Positions 13,501 through 27,214 of a DNA stretch of 64,000 bases are shown here, in pieces; the first letter of the stretch is position 1; every line of letters starts with the position of its first letter. The DNA comes from Ifrita kowaldi. Lineage: Eukaryota; Chordata; Aves; Passeriformes; Cinclosomatidae. The notes beneath the pieces were generated by a model. The model saw only the letters and a program-made list of their open reading frames with translations. It was not told where the DNA came from and ran no database searches. Made by a program: the position numbers and the translations under genes. The stretch is taken from contig VZRS01015035.1 in assembly GCA_013398055.1 (NCBI GenBank), positions 938,270 to 1,002,269 of the forward strand, in the 5' to 3' direction.

Positions 13501-15732
13501 ATTACATCAACTAAGCAATGAGGCTGCAGTGATATAATACTGCAGGATGTTGTGAGAGTGGTCCTTTACAACAGATGATTATTTGATACCTCAGGAGAGC
13601 ACTTTTGGAAGCACAGTCTGGGGTACAGATCTGCTTTAGTAAGATCTGAACTTTGTGAAAGTTTGCCAAGAATTAATTTGAGGCACAGATCTGGAAAAAA
13701 GCCTATTGTGAGCCCACATTTCCTGTTCCTAGGGTGCAGTGAGTGCAAGAGAAAGCTCTCCATTCTAAAGGAAGGGTGGACAGAGGACGCTCCTGTTATG
13801 GGGCTGTGCCCAAATGTCTCCTCAGAGTAGGAAGGAAAGTGCTTGAGAGGCACCTCAGACTTATGAGGGACTTGAGAAGAAAAGAGATGGCAGAAACAGG
13901 GAACTGATGTGGTAACTGTTGGATTAATGGGAATGAGGTGCAACAGAGGTGACATGGGAAGAAGATGATAAAAAGGTGCTCCTACAGTCTTAAATACTTT
14001 GCTAACTGAATGATACACCTGAAACTGATATAACCAGGCACATAAAAGGGAAATCAAGCAAAATAATACGGAGTTTGTAGAGATACTAAAAACACAGAAA
14101 AACATTCAAGTGTTCAGGGACACATGAGAAAATTAACAGGTGTGGGTTTTGCTGTTAGAGACTGATTTCACACAGTGGAAAAGCCGCACAAGCGGATGAA
14201 CTCTAAAAAAATGAAAGGGCCCACCCTTACAAAAAACATCTTGAGTAATTAGACATCAGAGATCGATATGGCACAAAACATGATGTAGATGGGATATTTT
14301 CTAACTCACTTTTCCTAAATGTAAAGAAAGCTCATATTCGAGTCTAAATAAGCAAATTCCAAGTTTCTGAAAGTCTCCTATTAGTCTCAGCAGTCTGTCT
14401 GAAACAAATGGGAGCAGGAACACATCAAACAAAACTCAAGAGCAACGGACAAGTTTTGATTTCAGTTTTATCAACAAAACTGTGGGAGAAACATTCAGTC
14501 TTCTTCCATACGAACATAGTAAAAGGACCTCAAGGAGCCTCAGTTGTTCTCAATTCCACATCGTGAGCAGATTTCAGGGCACACTGACAATTTCTCCATC
14601 TGAATCTACAAAGGATGCAGGTCTTTATAAACACTGGCCCTCCCTTTTCACAGATGACTAGGTCATTTCTCTCCAGCTGCTATTGCTTTTTGGTAAAAAC
14701 AAACACACACACACCGAGCTTTCGTATGACTTAAGCAGGGTCAGCAAGCATACCTGGCAGATTTTTAGGATTTCAGCAGCAAAATAATAACAGAAAGCTG
14801 AAAACTTATTTCAAAAATGAAACTGGACAGACTATTTAATTTATTTTTATAGGTGTAATTTTAAAAAGTTGTACTTGCCTTGAATCTTTTGATTTCCATT
14901 TGTCCATCATAAAGAGTTCTGTTATATCTGGTCTAGTGGAAGGTGAATATACTGGAATTAAAATAGCCCAAGACAGTGTAATCACTGCAGTGATGTGTAT
15001 ATATAGCACTGACAGCAGGATGTTCTCAATACAAGAAAATCAGCTGGGCTGCCTGGACAGCTTTAAGATCCAAAAATGTGCTTGTGCATTTCCTCCACTT
15101 CCAGAGTAAGCTGGTGGAATCCTATCACTGCTCTTGCAATAGCTTAGTTTTTAAAATACTTATCTGTAAGCAAAATGAATTCACTTCTCCAGTAATTTCT
15201 TTTTCAGAACTTCACCTCAGCCTTAAGAAATTTCTTAGTCCATATCTTTGAAGTGAGCACCTGGTAATGACAGAGAGCACTGGGGAAGGACTGGGGCAGA
15301 CAGATGCTGAAACTTTCAGTCCCCAGCACCAGGCACTGTCGTTGTGTCATTTGGGCCTGAGCAAAGACAGAAAGTAGATAAAGACATTGTGGATCCTGGT
15401 AGCTGAAATTTCCCTGCTGCTGTGACAGCAAAGGGGAGAACAGTTGGCTTGGTGCAGTGATGAATGAGGAAGCCATTATTATGAGGTGCAATAACATGGT
15501 GGTTTTTCCTCTACTGGCACTATATTTGCCACTACAGATCTTCCCTGAAGAAGGGAAAGACACTGCTGTGAACTTTATTTTCCACTGTTTCATCTGCAGT
15601 CTGTGCTGATGCTGCACCATACAGTGTTTTGCTTCAGCAGTGAACAGAATGAGAACACAAAGCAATTTAAACTTTTTTTTTCCCACGAATCCAAACATCA
15701 TCATTTGCAGAATTTTAGAACAGAATAAAATT

Positions 15733-15749
15733 GAATAGAATAGAATAGA
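15733..15749 (+). repeat. Short (GAATA)n microsatellite
   Basis: About three tandem GAATA pentamers within a longer degenerate stretch (15721-15750). It supplies the first codons of a 185-codon minus-strand frame, which argues against that frame being a gene. Confidence 0.8.
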
Positions 15750-16780
15750 TCTGGATGTCATTTACATCATCAAAACACTCATTATAGCTTAGACACTGGA
15801 AATCATGGTGAACAAATGTGTGTCACTGGAATATAAATTAAGCATTGTGATTGCCATGAAGCATCTGCATAGTATATGTCAATCAGCAAACCACCAAAAA
15901 AATTTCAAATTTTAGAAGAATATATTGGGCTTTTTTGCACTGAAGCTCTCCTAACCTGGATGATTTTTTCTATTGTGTACTTATGTTCACATATAAATCT
16001 CTATTTAGTAAAAGATGTTTTGGTCAGTCTGATGATGGATAAATTCAGGCAGGTTTCCCTGCAGTACAGGCAGTTTACAAGAAATTTAGCTTGGATTATT
16101 TTTTCCCTCCTGTTTTTGTTCTTTTTCATAAAGACTTTACACTGAAAATTTACCTTAAAAAGTAATCTTAGCAACAGACTCTGACCTTATGGAAAACTCT
16201 GAAAAGACACTAAATGCCAGTGTTTGTATACCAGGTGGGTTAGAACGAATTCCTTTAAGCAGCCCAGAATTGAGCCTGGCTTTCAGCTACACACGAGCTT
16301 ACAAATTCAGAGAAAAACATGGTGAGTGGTATTTCTAAATTGCTTTATTTTCTTTCTCCAGCTTGACCTGAAATTGAGATTTATATTTGAAAAATTGACT
16401 TTATAGCCTTGGAGGTTGCCTGAGCTATTTTAAGTACCATGTAAACCACATAGACATAACAGTGTTTCTTCCAAAGTTGCTGTATGAAAGAAATTGAAGC
16501 TTATTCCTGCCGTATATTGCTCACAAATGCCTCATTGTCTCTTTGAAAAATGGTCTGTGGCAAATTGCTGAAATAATCTCTTGCACCACTGCAGCTTAAA
16601 AGATTCATGCCATTGAATACTCTCCCTCAAAGGCTAAAATCCAGCATCAAAATTCCAAATATTGCAGCTTAATAAAATGGTAAAGATTGAGAGACCCTCT
16701 CTCAGGATCAGCTGTCAAACAACTTTTGAAAAAAAGAGATGTGAACAGCCTCTACCAGTGCTTCAAAGAGCCTTAGTCTT

Positions 16781-16867
16781 TTGGAAAAGAAAAAAAAAGG
16801 AAAAAAAGTGCTCACAGCAAGGGGTGTTTTTCACTGGAAAAAAAAAGGAAAAAAAAAAAAGAAAAAA
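16781..16867 (+). repeat. Purine/A-rich low-complexity tract
   Basis: Two A-rich purine stretches (GGAAAAGAAAAAAAAGG-like and GGAAAAAAAAAGGAAAA-like) flank about 30 bases of mixed sequence. The two halves look like diverged copies of each other, so a local duplication is possible. No retroposon body was recognised. Confidence 0.8.
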
Positions 16868-19297
16868 GCTGAATATGCCTTTTGATGTTAAAATGATGGT
16901 GTTTTGATCTTCTGCTGAGGACTATGGCAGGGATAGTTATTTTAAATGTTAGAATCCTGTTTATAATGGAAATGCACAAGTGCACCTCTCTCTCTCTTCT
17001 GACATTTTAAAATATCCATCGCTTTTGTGGACCTTTCTTGGGAATTGCTTATATGTTCTCATCACACAGAGAGCCTTCCCCTGACAGATGCAGGCGGCCT
17101 TGTCAGCCCAGCCACAACCCGGCTCCATCCGGGCTGTCCTCCCTGCCCCTGAGAAACAGCAAAGTTCAGTGGGGTTCATGACACTTTGGATTTTGTTTAT
17201 TTCCTTCCAGTCAAGCCTTATCACAGATTTTTTAGGAAGTTTCCATGAGGCTCTTTGTCACTGTACGCTTGGAAAACTAATCTCCCTGTAGACTTTTCCA
17301 GGAGGGAAAACTGACTCACGTCTGGTGAAGGGAACGCACGGCAGCGCTTGCAGGGACGGCAGCTGGGTGAGGCACAGCCTCTGCCCAAGTACATCTCACT
17401 GGTGGGTTAAGGTCACCCACGAGCTTGGGAACTGGAGCAACACATGGGGTCACACACCTTGTTCTGCTGCTTCAGTGAAGGAAAGGGGCAGTGGACTTAT
17501 CTTTCAAGAGCAGCGTCGATAATTGTCACCACTGGAGCTCATCAGTCAGAGAACAAATGGGATCATTTCGTCCCAACCCACAAAGGACATTCTCCTTCAT
17601 CCCCCCAAATCCACATCTTTCATTATGGGTGTCATTTATACTCACATCTAACTTACTCTAAATAAAGGTACCTCTTTTATCATGCCTATCAAACTTATTT
17701 TTGAATGTGAAATCTGGGAAATCTGTTGCAATCACTTCAGATCCCGGAAGAGAAGAAGGTAGGGAGCTATTTAATGAGAATTAATGGGAGGTGCTCTGTA
17801 ACCTGAGATCTGAGCATTCCCACATGCCCAGACTTGCACTGTGTGGACATTCAAAGAGAGTTTTAAAACTTTCAAATTCCAGCCTATTAATCAATACCAA
17901 AACACTTAATGGTAAAACTCTTGTGTGATTAATGCTTAGCTGAAGTTCTAAAGCAAAGGGTTGTTTATGCTGTTTTAAGCACACCAGCAAGAGTCCACGC
18001 TCCAACTACAAAGTGGTACTTAGGGAATAATCAATCATTTCTACCATGTTAGTAAAGATTATTTATTTTGAGTACTAACTGCAGAAAATAGTTCAAACTA
18101 CTCCAGTTTCAGATACTTTTTCTGTGCATTCTGACAGGAAGTAGAGAACTAAGTTACACCCACACCCTACTAAGATGAGAAGACTCAAAACTCCACTAAC
18201 ACACCTATGGCCTCATTATATATTTTATAACACAGAGGTTCTCTGTGGCAGTTTTGCAGTACATTGAATTCAAGCCTTTTGGTTCACTGCCCACAGAAAT
18301 TAAGGAAGGTGCTCTTAAAACTTTCAGAATCTACTGAGTGAGAACCCAGCTCTTTGTCCTTCATCTCACAAAACTGCCATGAATGTATCCTGTAGAAAAT
18401 GTAAATGCAAACCAAGAAGCCTCCTCTGCCTGAACAAAATTAGGGCTTCAGAACTAAATGAACTGCTGCTTAACCCCACAATATTTGCACTGCACTGGTG
18501 ATTTGGGCTTTGAATGACACCATTGCTCAGTGACATTTCAGCCGCATTGGAACAAACACAATTTTTTTTGTTTTTATTTTTAGCTGAATTGTAGCATATT
18601 AGTTTATATTACAAGAGATTATACAATAACCTGATGCATCTATGAGAAATGTAGAAAAAATAATAAATCTGTTTGCTTTAAGTATTAAACTACATTTTCT
18701 GCAGTACAGACTTTATTTCTGTAACTAGCACAGCTGCATTTAACACGCTTCTAAAAAGTAGAGCTGAGATAATAGAAATGACACTTCACAAATCCTGAAA
18801 AGTCCAGCTTTTTGAGACCATCAGAAGAAATCAATTCCCAAATCTGTGATTGCAGCTGGAATGCAGCTTTATGAAATTTATAGCTACATTATCTCAGGCC
18901 AGTCACCACATATGAGGTCAGTGTTGAAGAGAGGAGGTCTCTAAAACAGAAGCCTTCTGCAATGTTATTACAAGAAAAATAACTGCAGATACAGGTCAGG
19001 GGGTGACAGGAGAACTCAGCCATGCATTCCAGATTGATGGGAGCAACAGGTCAGGAAAGCTCCTGTGGCACCCAGTGAAAGCAGCTGCAGTGCAGCTTTT
19101 CCATGTGCATGCAGAGCACACACAGCTGGCTCAGCTGGAGGAGGGCATCCCTTGCTGGCCCCAGCGTGGCAGCAGCTTCCCATCCCAGGCACACAGCACC
19201 AAACCACCACAGCAAACTGCTGCCGAGGAGTCACTGGGAAAGCTTCCAGAGCCCTCTGCTCCCATTCATTACACTGAGAAATCTGACCTAAGGCTGT

Positions 19298-19437
19298 CAT
19301 GGAATTATAGGATTAGAGAACCACAAAATGGTTTGGGTTGGAAGGGACCTCATAGCTCATCCAGTTCCACACCTTCCACTGAACCAGGCTGCTCCGAGTC
19401 CCACCCAGCCTGGCCTTGAACATTTGTGGGGATGGTG
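19298..19437 (-). mobile_element. CR1 LINE 3' fragment, antisense
   Basis: CR1 is the main LINE of birds; it spreads by reverse transcription and usually leaves 5'-truncated copies. Read on the plus strand, the fragment starts at the element's 3' end with degenerate octamers, followed by ATGGTTTGGGTTGGAAGGG (near 19329-19347) and then the familiar CATCCAGTTCCA, ACCTTCCACT, ACCAGGCTGCTC and CAGCCTGGCCTTGAACA blocks. About 20 bases that normally lie between the TTCCA and CACCTTCCACT blocks are missing. Only the 3' untranslated part is present and no reverse transcriptase remains. The far boundary near 19437 is approximate. Confidence 0.9.
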
Positions 19438-19439
19438 GA

Positions 19440-22400
19440 TGGTGTCAGTGGCACTGCAGCAAGGTAGTGTTTCTTCAGCTCTTGCCTGAATTATAGGTGA
19501 CACAAACCTTTCTTCTTTTAAACTACCGCTCAGAGCAGTCTTTATTTCCATGTTCTGATACCCTGGCATATACAAAGAACTTGACAACAATGGTTTAAAT
19601 ACGGATCAGACAGAGCGACAGAAGTAAAAAGAGCTAACTTTAAAAATGGAATAATTTTGTAATAAATTGGTTGGAGAGTTTAAGGGACACGTTAAAGTTC
19701 TGAACATGACAAGTCCATGAATGGTATTACCTTTTAAAAAAACATTTAAAGCTTAAATGATCACTGCCAAATACTTTCTGTAAGTAATGGAGGAATGCTA
19801 CCATTTATGGGTAATTACTCATTTCCACCTGTTTCTAAAAGCACTGGCAGGAGGTGAGACATGAATTGTGCACTGTTTCATTACATAAGGACGCACTGGG
19901 TCTTTTTTTGGAGTGTAACCTGCCAAAATCTAAAAGAATATATCTTATTAATAAATGATGCTTTCTCAAAGGCACTTTGCATTTCATAGAGGACAACAAC
20001 TCGAAAGGGTAAGAAGAGCTCTGAAGCTGGAATGATGAACATGATGGTTCCCTTCCTGCCACATCTGCGTTACTCCACAGCCCTGTGGTGCAAAGACCTG
20101 AACTTCAGAGCTGTGTACGATGTCATCTGAAACTTGAAAGGGATGCAGACTTCACTGCTGGCACCTGCAGACGACCAAGGAGAGGTTTCTGAGTCCTGGA
20201 GTGCCAAGAGACTTACTGAATCCTAGACTGATGTCCCAAGAAACACTACCACTTCTTAGTGGTCAATCAGAGTGAGACAGCAGAGATTGGAAAGGCGTTT
20301 AGTCTGTTTTTGTTAGGCTGCCTTTCATGCTTTGAAGTTATGGGTGAATAAAATATTAATATTGATGCTTCATAATTAACAGACAAGTTAATTGTGGCTA
20401 CTAAGGCTTGTGACAGCTTTTCTTGCTCTCACACTCTGTAATTCATCTGTAAAACTCTCTGCTTTGTTTAAAACTTGAATTCCAGAGGCAGAGCTCTTCT
20501 CTTCTGGACTACCAGCCCAAAGCCCCAGAGAAGAAACCTCCACGCTTTGCCACTTGGCCATAAAAATAACTGGGACTAGGAATCTGAGCAGAAGCAGGAT
20601 CCAATCACTGCAGCAGGAATGCAATGAAGCAGGACATCTAGGATGGAGTTATTGTGCTGCTGAAAGTGCCAGGGATACACAGGAACCTCTGGGCAGTGTC
20701 ACAAGAAGGGCTCCACACAAAACATAGCAATTAATTAAAAATTGGACTAAACAGCAGGAGAACTGCCTGTTGTAAATACAGCTAATGTGCAAAGAGCTGC
20801 ATGGGATGGACACAAATGTAGCAGTCCCAAAACCAGAGAAGCTGTAGGGCTTTAATGACATGCCCACCCTGACAGGGCCTAGACCCAGCATGGCCAGGGG
20901 ACGGGCAGTTCCCAGCAGCCAGGGATGCCTGAGTGACTAACAGCGCCTCTGGCAAAGGGAGGGGAAGGGAAAAAGCTCTGGATCACCTCGGTGGGTAAAG
21001 GCTGAGCTGGGATCCCGACTGCAGCTTTCTCCATCCCCCTAGAGCTGAGCTCTGCAGAGATGAGCCTCACGAGCGAGTCACGGGAGCAGCTGTGACAGGA
21101 ACCCCGGAGCTGGGGGACGAGACACAGAGATGGGGTGGGCAAGGAGAACAGCTTTGACAGGGCTCTCTGCTGAGGGTCTGCCTACATAATGCCAGAATAA
21201 CTGCATTTCTCTTGAATAAAAACCCGTGCTGTTAACCCTGGCCTCCCTGGCTGCAAGCAGGCATCCCCTGAGCCCAGCTGGGGGTCAGGGAGTGCCAGAA
21301 CAGGGGCTAAAGGCAGCATTGTGCAGGGGTTGTTTATTTACATGAGAAGCTTTTGGAGCTGAACCTGGTCCTTCACCCCCAAGCTCGTTTATCAGCTGGA
21401 GGATTTTTAATTTGAAGGATGGTAATTTTTAAAGTACCCCAAGTGAATGATGGCTGTTGCCCGAGTTTTCACAGATCCCTCTAGGATTCGTGCCTCACAT
21501 GGCTATTTCAGTTTATTCTACAACCCTGTCAGGTAGGGAAAGACAGGATCAGAGATAACTCCAATAATATAATGCGTGCCACTCTGGAAAGTATACAGCA
21601 CAATACACCTCTTGGTATCCTGATAAACCAAATGAGGGTGGTTATTTTTTTGGCATTGCAGCATGTAGGGCATAGGTAACATAGAGGCTTCGATGCCTTG
21701 AGAATATTCACTATATAATTTAAGTTTTATTTGTGTGTTGGAGGGCCTTGCTTTAGAAAATCACACAAAATCATCCTTAATTTTAACCCTTTATTAAAGT
21801 GTTGCACTATTCTAGGGCATAAATATTTAAGGAAATGAAGTAATTTGTGATGTAACCATTATTGAAAAAGGAATGCTGCAAGGTAAAATTGTAACAAAAT
21901 AAGAATGTTATTTTTAACTTGCCAAGTCTCTCAACACTGACTGTGACAACACGAACTGAAAATATGCATGGGAGTCTTCCCTCTTCTTCACATTTTATAC
22001 CCCTCCTCATCTTTCTATCTTATTTTGTTGCAAGCAAGTGTCCTGCCTATTCTCACATTAACAGCCACATGTCTCCAGGTCAAACACCAAAGCTGCTATG
22101 ATTTTTACTTAATTAGTGCCCTCCCCCTTTTAAATCCACTTTTAACATTTTTTTTTTTTATTTTAATAGGTCACGTTTGGTAGGGTTTTTTCAGTCCCTG
22201 TGTTTAGGCAGATATTTTTGTGCCAAAGAAACCCCGCAGCAAGCTCCCTGTAGTCCAGGGGACCAGGCACAAGTCAGTTCTCAGGATCTTCACCAAATTA
22301 TAACTCATGATTCTGAAGCCTTGGTGAAATCATTGGTTTGTTCTGTCCTGTGCAAGTGGTTGGGAATGCAACTGTACTTCAATTGAAACTTTTTAAAAGT

Positions 22401-23425
22401 AAATAGCACCCCCCTATTAACCTCCTGAAAAATAATTTCATGCCAAGGGATTTTTTTAGCCATCCTTTTTCCTTTCTTATTAGAGAAGATTACTGTATCA
22501 CTACATCAACAGGGGAGAAAAACAAATCAATCCCCCCAACCCTGGAGTATTTTTAGGAGATCTAGGAAGCAATGTCACAGATGGAAAAACAACTTTTCAG
22601 TAATAGTTAATTGCCTACATTCTGTCTTTCTGCTATCATGAGTTGGGCTGCATGAGTACAATTCAGGGTAGAATTTGGTCTGTTTTATTTAACTTGTTTA
22701 CAGCCTTTTTTTTTTGCAAAATTCTCACATGTCCCTGGTAATTAGTTCTCAAATCTAAATACTGAATAACAGCACGTTGCAGAAATTAGAAGAAAAAAAA
22801 ATAAACTAGTTGTCAACATCATACTGAGTAATTCAATAGTACTAGAATATCCCAAGGGTAGATATGAATAAACAATTCATGAAGAGCTGGTAAATTACAT
22901 TTCAGCTTCTGTTTATTGCAAAACTAGTCAAATACTTAGCTCTATTGAATAAAGATAGCCCATTGGGCTTAGAATAAAGAACATTCCTTAAGAGTTTTCC
23001 TCCTATATTTATTTTGTGCAGGATAGGTTTAGGCTTTTAAGCAGTCAAACACAACAGATGAAATGATATCAGACAAGGTCGAAGAGGAAAACTGATGACC
23101 TGCAGCAAGCTGGGTTAGCTCTTAATTTTTTTGCAATGTACACATAATAATGGCTAAAAAAGCATGTCTTTACAATTTTGGACCAGATTTTAAGATAATA
23201 TGAAAAATTAATACGATTTTGAATATCTTTACGGTGCACTTAGGAGCATTCATAACAGTAGATATGTAGTGGATGAGCCAATATTATGTGATTCTTCTGT
23301 GTCTGCAGTTCACGTTCATCCACTATCCCTAAATAAAATGCATTTGACCCCCTGAAGTCAGTCTCTGCAGCAAATCAGTGAGGAAGAGAAGGTCATCAAA
23401 TACTACGAATTGTGAAACTGCTGGC
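19440..23425. other. Non-coding DNA, one GC-richer patch
   Basis: No gene was recognised. The segment 20870-21330 is clearly richer in G+C and CpG than its surroundings, with several CpGs between 21000 and 21120. The minus-strand frame across it has 87 codons and no recognisable domain. It could be a diverged repeat, a regulatory element or local GC variation. The remainder is AT-rich single-copy sequence. Confidence 0.55.
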
Positions 23426-23427
23426 TG

Positions 23428-23720
23428 AGAATCACAGAAAAATTTAGGGCAGAAGGGTCTTTTGCAGACCATCAGGGAAAGATGACCTTGCACAGTAGAG
23501 ACTGCCTGGAAGCTGAATCCAACTCTTAAGTTGGGTCACATTGCTCAGGGCTTTATCTGGTCATGTTTTTTATATCTCTAAGAATGGAAACTATAAAACA
23601 TCTCTGGGCAACTTGTTGCAATGTTTGACCATCCTAATTTTGAATATTTTCCCTAATATCTGCTCAGAACTTCCCTTGCTGCAGCTTGTGCTCTATTTCT
23701 TGTGCTTTTTAACAACACAA
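23428..23720 (-). mobile_element. Old CR1 LINE fragment, antisense
   Basis: On the plus strand this opens with GAATCACAGAAAAATTTAGG, a worn form of the CR1 3' terminus. It continues in CR1 order through CTCTGGGCAACTTGTTGCAATG (near 23601-23622), a CCCTAATATCTGCTCAGAACTT block and a CTTGCTGCAGCTTGTGCTCTATTTC block. It is more diverged than the other two copies, so probably older. The distal limit is uncertain; weak similarity may reach 23760. The open frame across it (23541-23825) is a by-product of the repeat. Confidence 0.82.
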
Positions 23721-23829
23721 AAGTCTCCACTAACCTGTCTCAGGCCTCATCACTGGTTTATTAGGACAGCATCACTTAGAAAGCTGAGAGCTGTGGGAAT
23801 TTTCTGTGCCTATTTGTGCTTGTGAAAAA

Positions 23830-26800
23830 ATCCTTAAATTGGGAAAAACCCCAAATCCCTTGTCACTGTATCAGATTTCAAAATTCACCTGTTTCTTGCT
23901 GAATATTCTCCACTGAAATCATCTTTCTTTCATTGGGGAGAATATTAGGAGAAGAAATTCAACAGGAAGGTCACATGAAAGAGAAATCCCTAGTATGCTG
24001 CAGCTTTTACCAGTGTCAGAATCGCTTTCATTGTGATAGTGCTTATTCATATACGTTAAGAACAGCGTGATCAAGAGCTACTTGCTCCATAACATATCCC
24101 AAAGAACCTCATTGTAACACTGGAATTTTTATTTCCATGCATGACTTCAAAAAACCTCCTTTGTTCTGTAAAATTGCAGTTTGATAAAGTCCTCAGGACA
24201 AGCCTGAAATCCATAGTTAATTGCCTTAAACATTATTTACGTCCAAACCACCAGATTCAATGAATCTGCTGCTTGATTCCTCAGCAGTAATGCTGGTGAA
24301 TCAGTCTCTACCCTCTTAAATTGGTTGTCCAGTTTAATTCCACAGTGTCCTATAAAATTCATGAGAAGTGCACTGCTTTTGCTTTTTGGATATAATTTGG
24401 CATCTAGTGCAGGATCCGTTTGCAGGAGAGGCCCCAGGACTGCTGAAATGTCAGGGCCATAAAAGCTGGACGCTGTTAGTCTTCAGGGAAGGGTAGTAAA
24501 GGAGAGCTAGGAAAAGCCTTGCTAGCCTTCTCATCCCGGCAGGAATGTGTTTGGGGCAGTTTAGGAGGAGGAAAACTTGAGAGTAGAGGGAGCAAAAGTA
24601 CTGCAAGGTGAGCTTCTGGAATGCTTTATCAGCCCGCTGATATTTGCTCCTTTTGACCTGGGAAGGGAGGCGGGGTGGGCCTGTGGGATTGTTACTCAAG
24701 GGAATTACCAAGACAAAGCTCATCTTGTTTACTTGACCATGATGCTGTGTGAGGTGCTGATAAACAACACCGAAGTGACAGTCTCTGTAATGAGATTCAC
24801 AATCACTCTCGTCACAAATCCGCATGATTTCTTGGTGTGAATTGATACCTCAGCCAGAGACGTCCTGACAGTGAGATATTAACTGAAGGCTGTAAGTAAT
24901 TTTAACAATATTTTCCCGTTCAGATGTTATGTTTGATTTGTTTCTACCTGCTCCCATGGTTTATACTGACAGCATTAAAAATGGGTTACTGCACTGTGGC
25001 ATTTTACAAAGGTTCATGTCACTTCTTGTTACTTCATCTCATGTTGCAACATGACAGAGCACAGTCTGATATAATGTGGTGTGGCCTCCTGTATTAGAAA
25101 GGGTCAAACATTTTCTAAACAGTAATATTTACATTGCAATGGATATTTATGCAGAGGCATTAAATGTTATATCAAGCCCTGGCAGCACATTATTTTCCTT
25201 TTCTGTTAATTTGTATGGTTCACACACACTGGGTTACATCAGTCACAGCTCTGCACCAGAAAATTAGTTCTGTACTAAAGAGAGAGTCTGAGGAGAAAAA
25301 ATGGATAAAAGTAAAAATAAAATAAACTGTCTTTCCTCCTCTAAAATGCACCAAAAAAAAAAATTACATTGGAAATTGCTGAGTTTATAGATGTGCACAC
25401 CACTTTATGGTCCTAGTAAAGCACCCAGGTGAGCCGGTCCTGCACCGTCCTGTCAAACACCTGCCTGGTTGTGTACAGGGTAAGAACTATGTTTTCTCAC
25501 TTCTGCAGCTATTTTACACCTCAGTTTTAGCCCTACTCCTCTCTATAGGTTATAAGCAGAGGGGGAGACCAGCTTTTTCTCTTCTAGAAACAAGCCCATC
25601 ACAGCTACAGCCTGGATAAATGGGAACCAAGGGTTAATCTTTTCTATTTCACTTGATCTCTTCCAGTTTATAGTGATGGGAGCAGAGAATTAGCTCCAAT
25701 ATTTGCCTACGCACTTGGTGAACTTAGAATCAAATTAGCAAAACTCTCCTCCTGGTCCCAAATACAACTTTACTTGCCTTTCTTCAAAATAACATTTTTA
25801 AGGGCCGCAAGGGAAAGCTCAGATGAAGCCTAGTGGCAGTTTCTACTTGTGTTTGAAAGCTCTGGAATTAGGGAGAAAATTTTAGCAAAGGGGGGATCAT
25901 ACTTTTACTGCTGCTCTTCCTCACCACAGAGAATCCTCCTCCTTTTCTGCTTTGAGTTTAGCCTATTTGGCATTAATTTGGTATTTCTCATTAAAATTAT
26001 GTAAAGAAAGGAAATCATGTCAGAATACTAAAGCACATGAGTGTGAGCTCTAGTAAGAGTCACAATAAAAGCTGGTGTATAGAAAACAGGTAATATATAA
26101 ATTACCATTTATTTGATTGTATATTAGATAGGAAAATTCGTGCTGAAGGATGGAAGCTCAAAGACATGGTACTGATGGGTTTCTCAGAAGCTTATACTAA
26201 TTAAATGGTATTTTACCCTACAAATGATGGCACTGAGACATAAGTGCACATAGGTAATCTCAGATTATTTCTGTACTTGTTGCTGCATAACAGCCCAGAA
26301 GTGGGAGATTTCTGTGTGCTGGCTGCTACTGATGGGTGGCAACACTAGAACTGTTGGTATAAAATTAAACCAATTTAACTTAAAACAGGTGCAAAAGACT
26401 GTGTTACTTGGGCTCAAGCCAAACTCATTTAAGGTAATTTCAATCAATATGAATTGACTTATGTTAAATTTAATTAAACCAGTCCTTAAAAAAAAAAAAA
26501 TAAATGGGAAGTGCCTTGATGAGAAGCCATACAGAATTAACTTAAATTAGGTTTAAAAATTACATATGGTAAATTGTGCAACCATCTTTCATAGAAAAGT
26601 GTCTGAAGTTAAAGAGGTAAGTCAGTGATGTGAGAGAGTTTGTGTTCCTAAACGCCGCCTGAATCAGTGGTGGAGCCTAAGCCAGAGCTCCTGGTGCAGG
26701 CCAGGATGGGAACAGAAATCTGCTCCAGGCAGCCTCTTCTCCTAGGAGTGGTCTCACTACAGGGCATAGTAAACAATGGCAAGACATTTCTTGGAAATTA

Positions 26801-27050
26801 TCCACCAACCTTTTTTCAAAATGAAAAATGGTAATTTCTCAGAATCTTAATGTTTTCCAAAAGAAAAGCTTTACAAAAATTCCAGGTCTAAACATGCTTT
26901 GACAAAACAATGCTTTGCTTTTTTAGAAAATTTTAGAATTCAAAGTAATTTCCTTTAAAAATGTATTTTGCCATTGTCTTTTCTTTCTTTGTGTTATTGC
27001 ACTCTACACCAGCAGTAGTGAACCACAATGAGAGAAAAAGTCATCTAGAG
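23830..27050. other. Non-coding DNA, no gene seen
   Basis: AT-rich single-copy sequence with a poly-A tract at 26488-26500. The part at 24590-24860 is richer in complex words, including TTTGACCT (a nuclear-receptor half-site-like word), GAAGTGACAG and GTAATGAGATT. It carries open frames on both strands (124 codons minus, 87 codons plus), which resemble no known protein. A conserved regulatory element is possible but cannot be shown here. Confidence 0.55.
26488..26500 (+). repeat. Poly-A tract (13 A)
   Basis: An uninterrupted run of 13 A followed by TAAATGGG. No upstream retroposon body was recognised. Confidence 0.9.
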
Positions 27051-27054
27051 CATA

Positions 27055-27214
27055 AGAGTTGTGGATGCCCCTTCCCTGGAAGTCTTCAAGGCCATGTTGG
27101 ATGGGGCTTGGAACAACCTGGTCTGGTGGAACGTGTCCCTTCCCATGGCAGAGAGTTGGAACTTGATGATCTTTAAGGCCTGTTCCAACCCAAACCGTTC
27201 CATGATTCTGTGAT
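27055..27214 (+). mobile_element. CR1 LINE 3' end, sense
   Basis: This is the 3' end of a 5'-truncated avian CR1 in sense orientation. Diagnostic blocks in order are GTTGTGGATGCCCC, CCCTGGAAGTCTTCAAGGCC, TTGGATGGGGCTTGGA, CAACCTGGTCTGGTGGAA, GTCCCTTCCCATGGCA, TGATGATCTTTAAGG and TTCCAACCCAAACCGTTCC. It ends in ATGATTCTGTGATG, the tandem-octamer terminus of CR1, which lacks a poly-A tail. Only about 160 bases remain and none of the open reading frames. It is the best preserved of the three CR1 fragments. Confidence 0.93.

Larger units (their letters stand above)
13501..19290. other. Non-coding DNA with two long chance-like minus-strand frames
   Basis: No gene was recognised. The two longest open frames of the window lie here on the minus strand: 13566-14105 (179 codons) and 15204-15761 (185 codons). 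Neither matches a family I know. The second begins inside a GAATA-type microsatellite, and no splice or promoter context supports either. A purine-rich A tract lies at 16781-16867. GC-richer patches occur at 17080-17160 and 17330-17520. Confidence 0.55.

Noticed and set aside
13835..13850. GAAAGTGCTT, resembling the seed of the miR-17/302 families
   Set aside because: No hairpin arm was found around it, and the remaining mature sequence does not match.
13566..14105. 179-codon minus-strand open frame starting with a hydrophobic stretch
   Set aside because: No recognisable domain, no splice or promoter support, and a few frames of this size are expected by chance in 64 kb on six frames.
15204..15761. 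185-codon minus-strand open frame, the longest in the window
   Set aside because: It begins inside a GAATA microsatellite and matches no family I know; probably chance.
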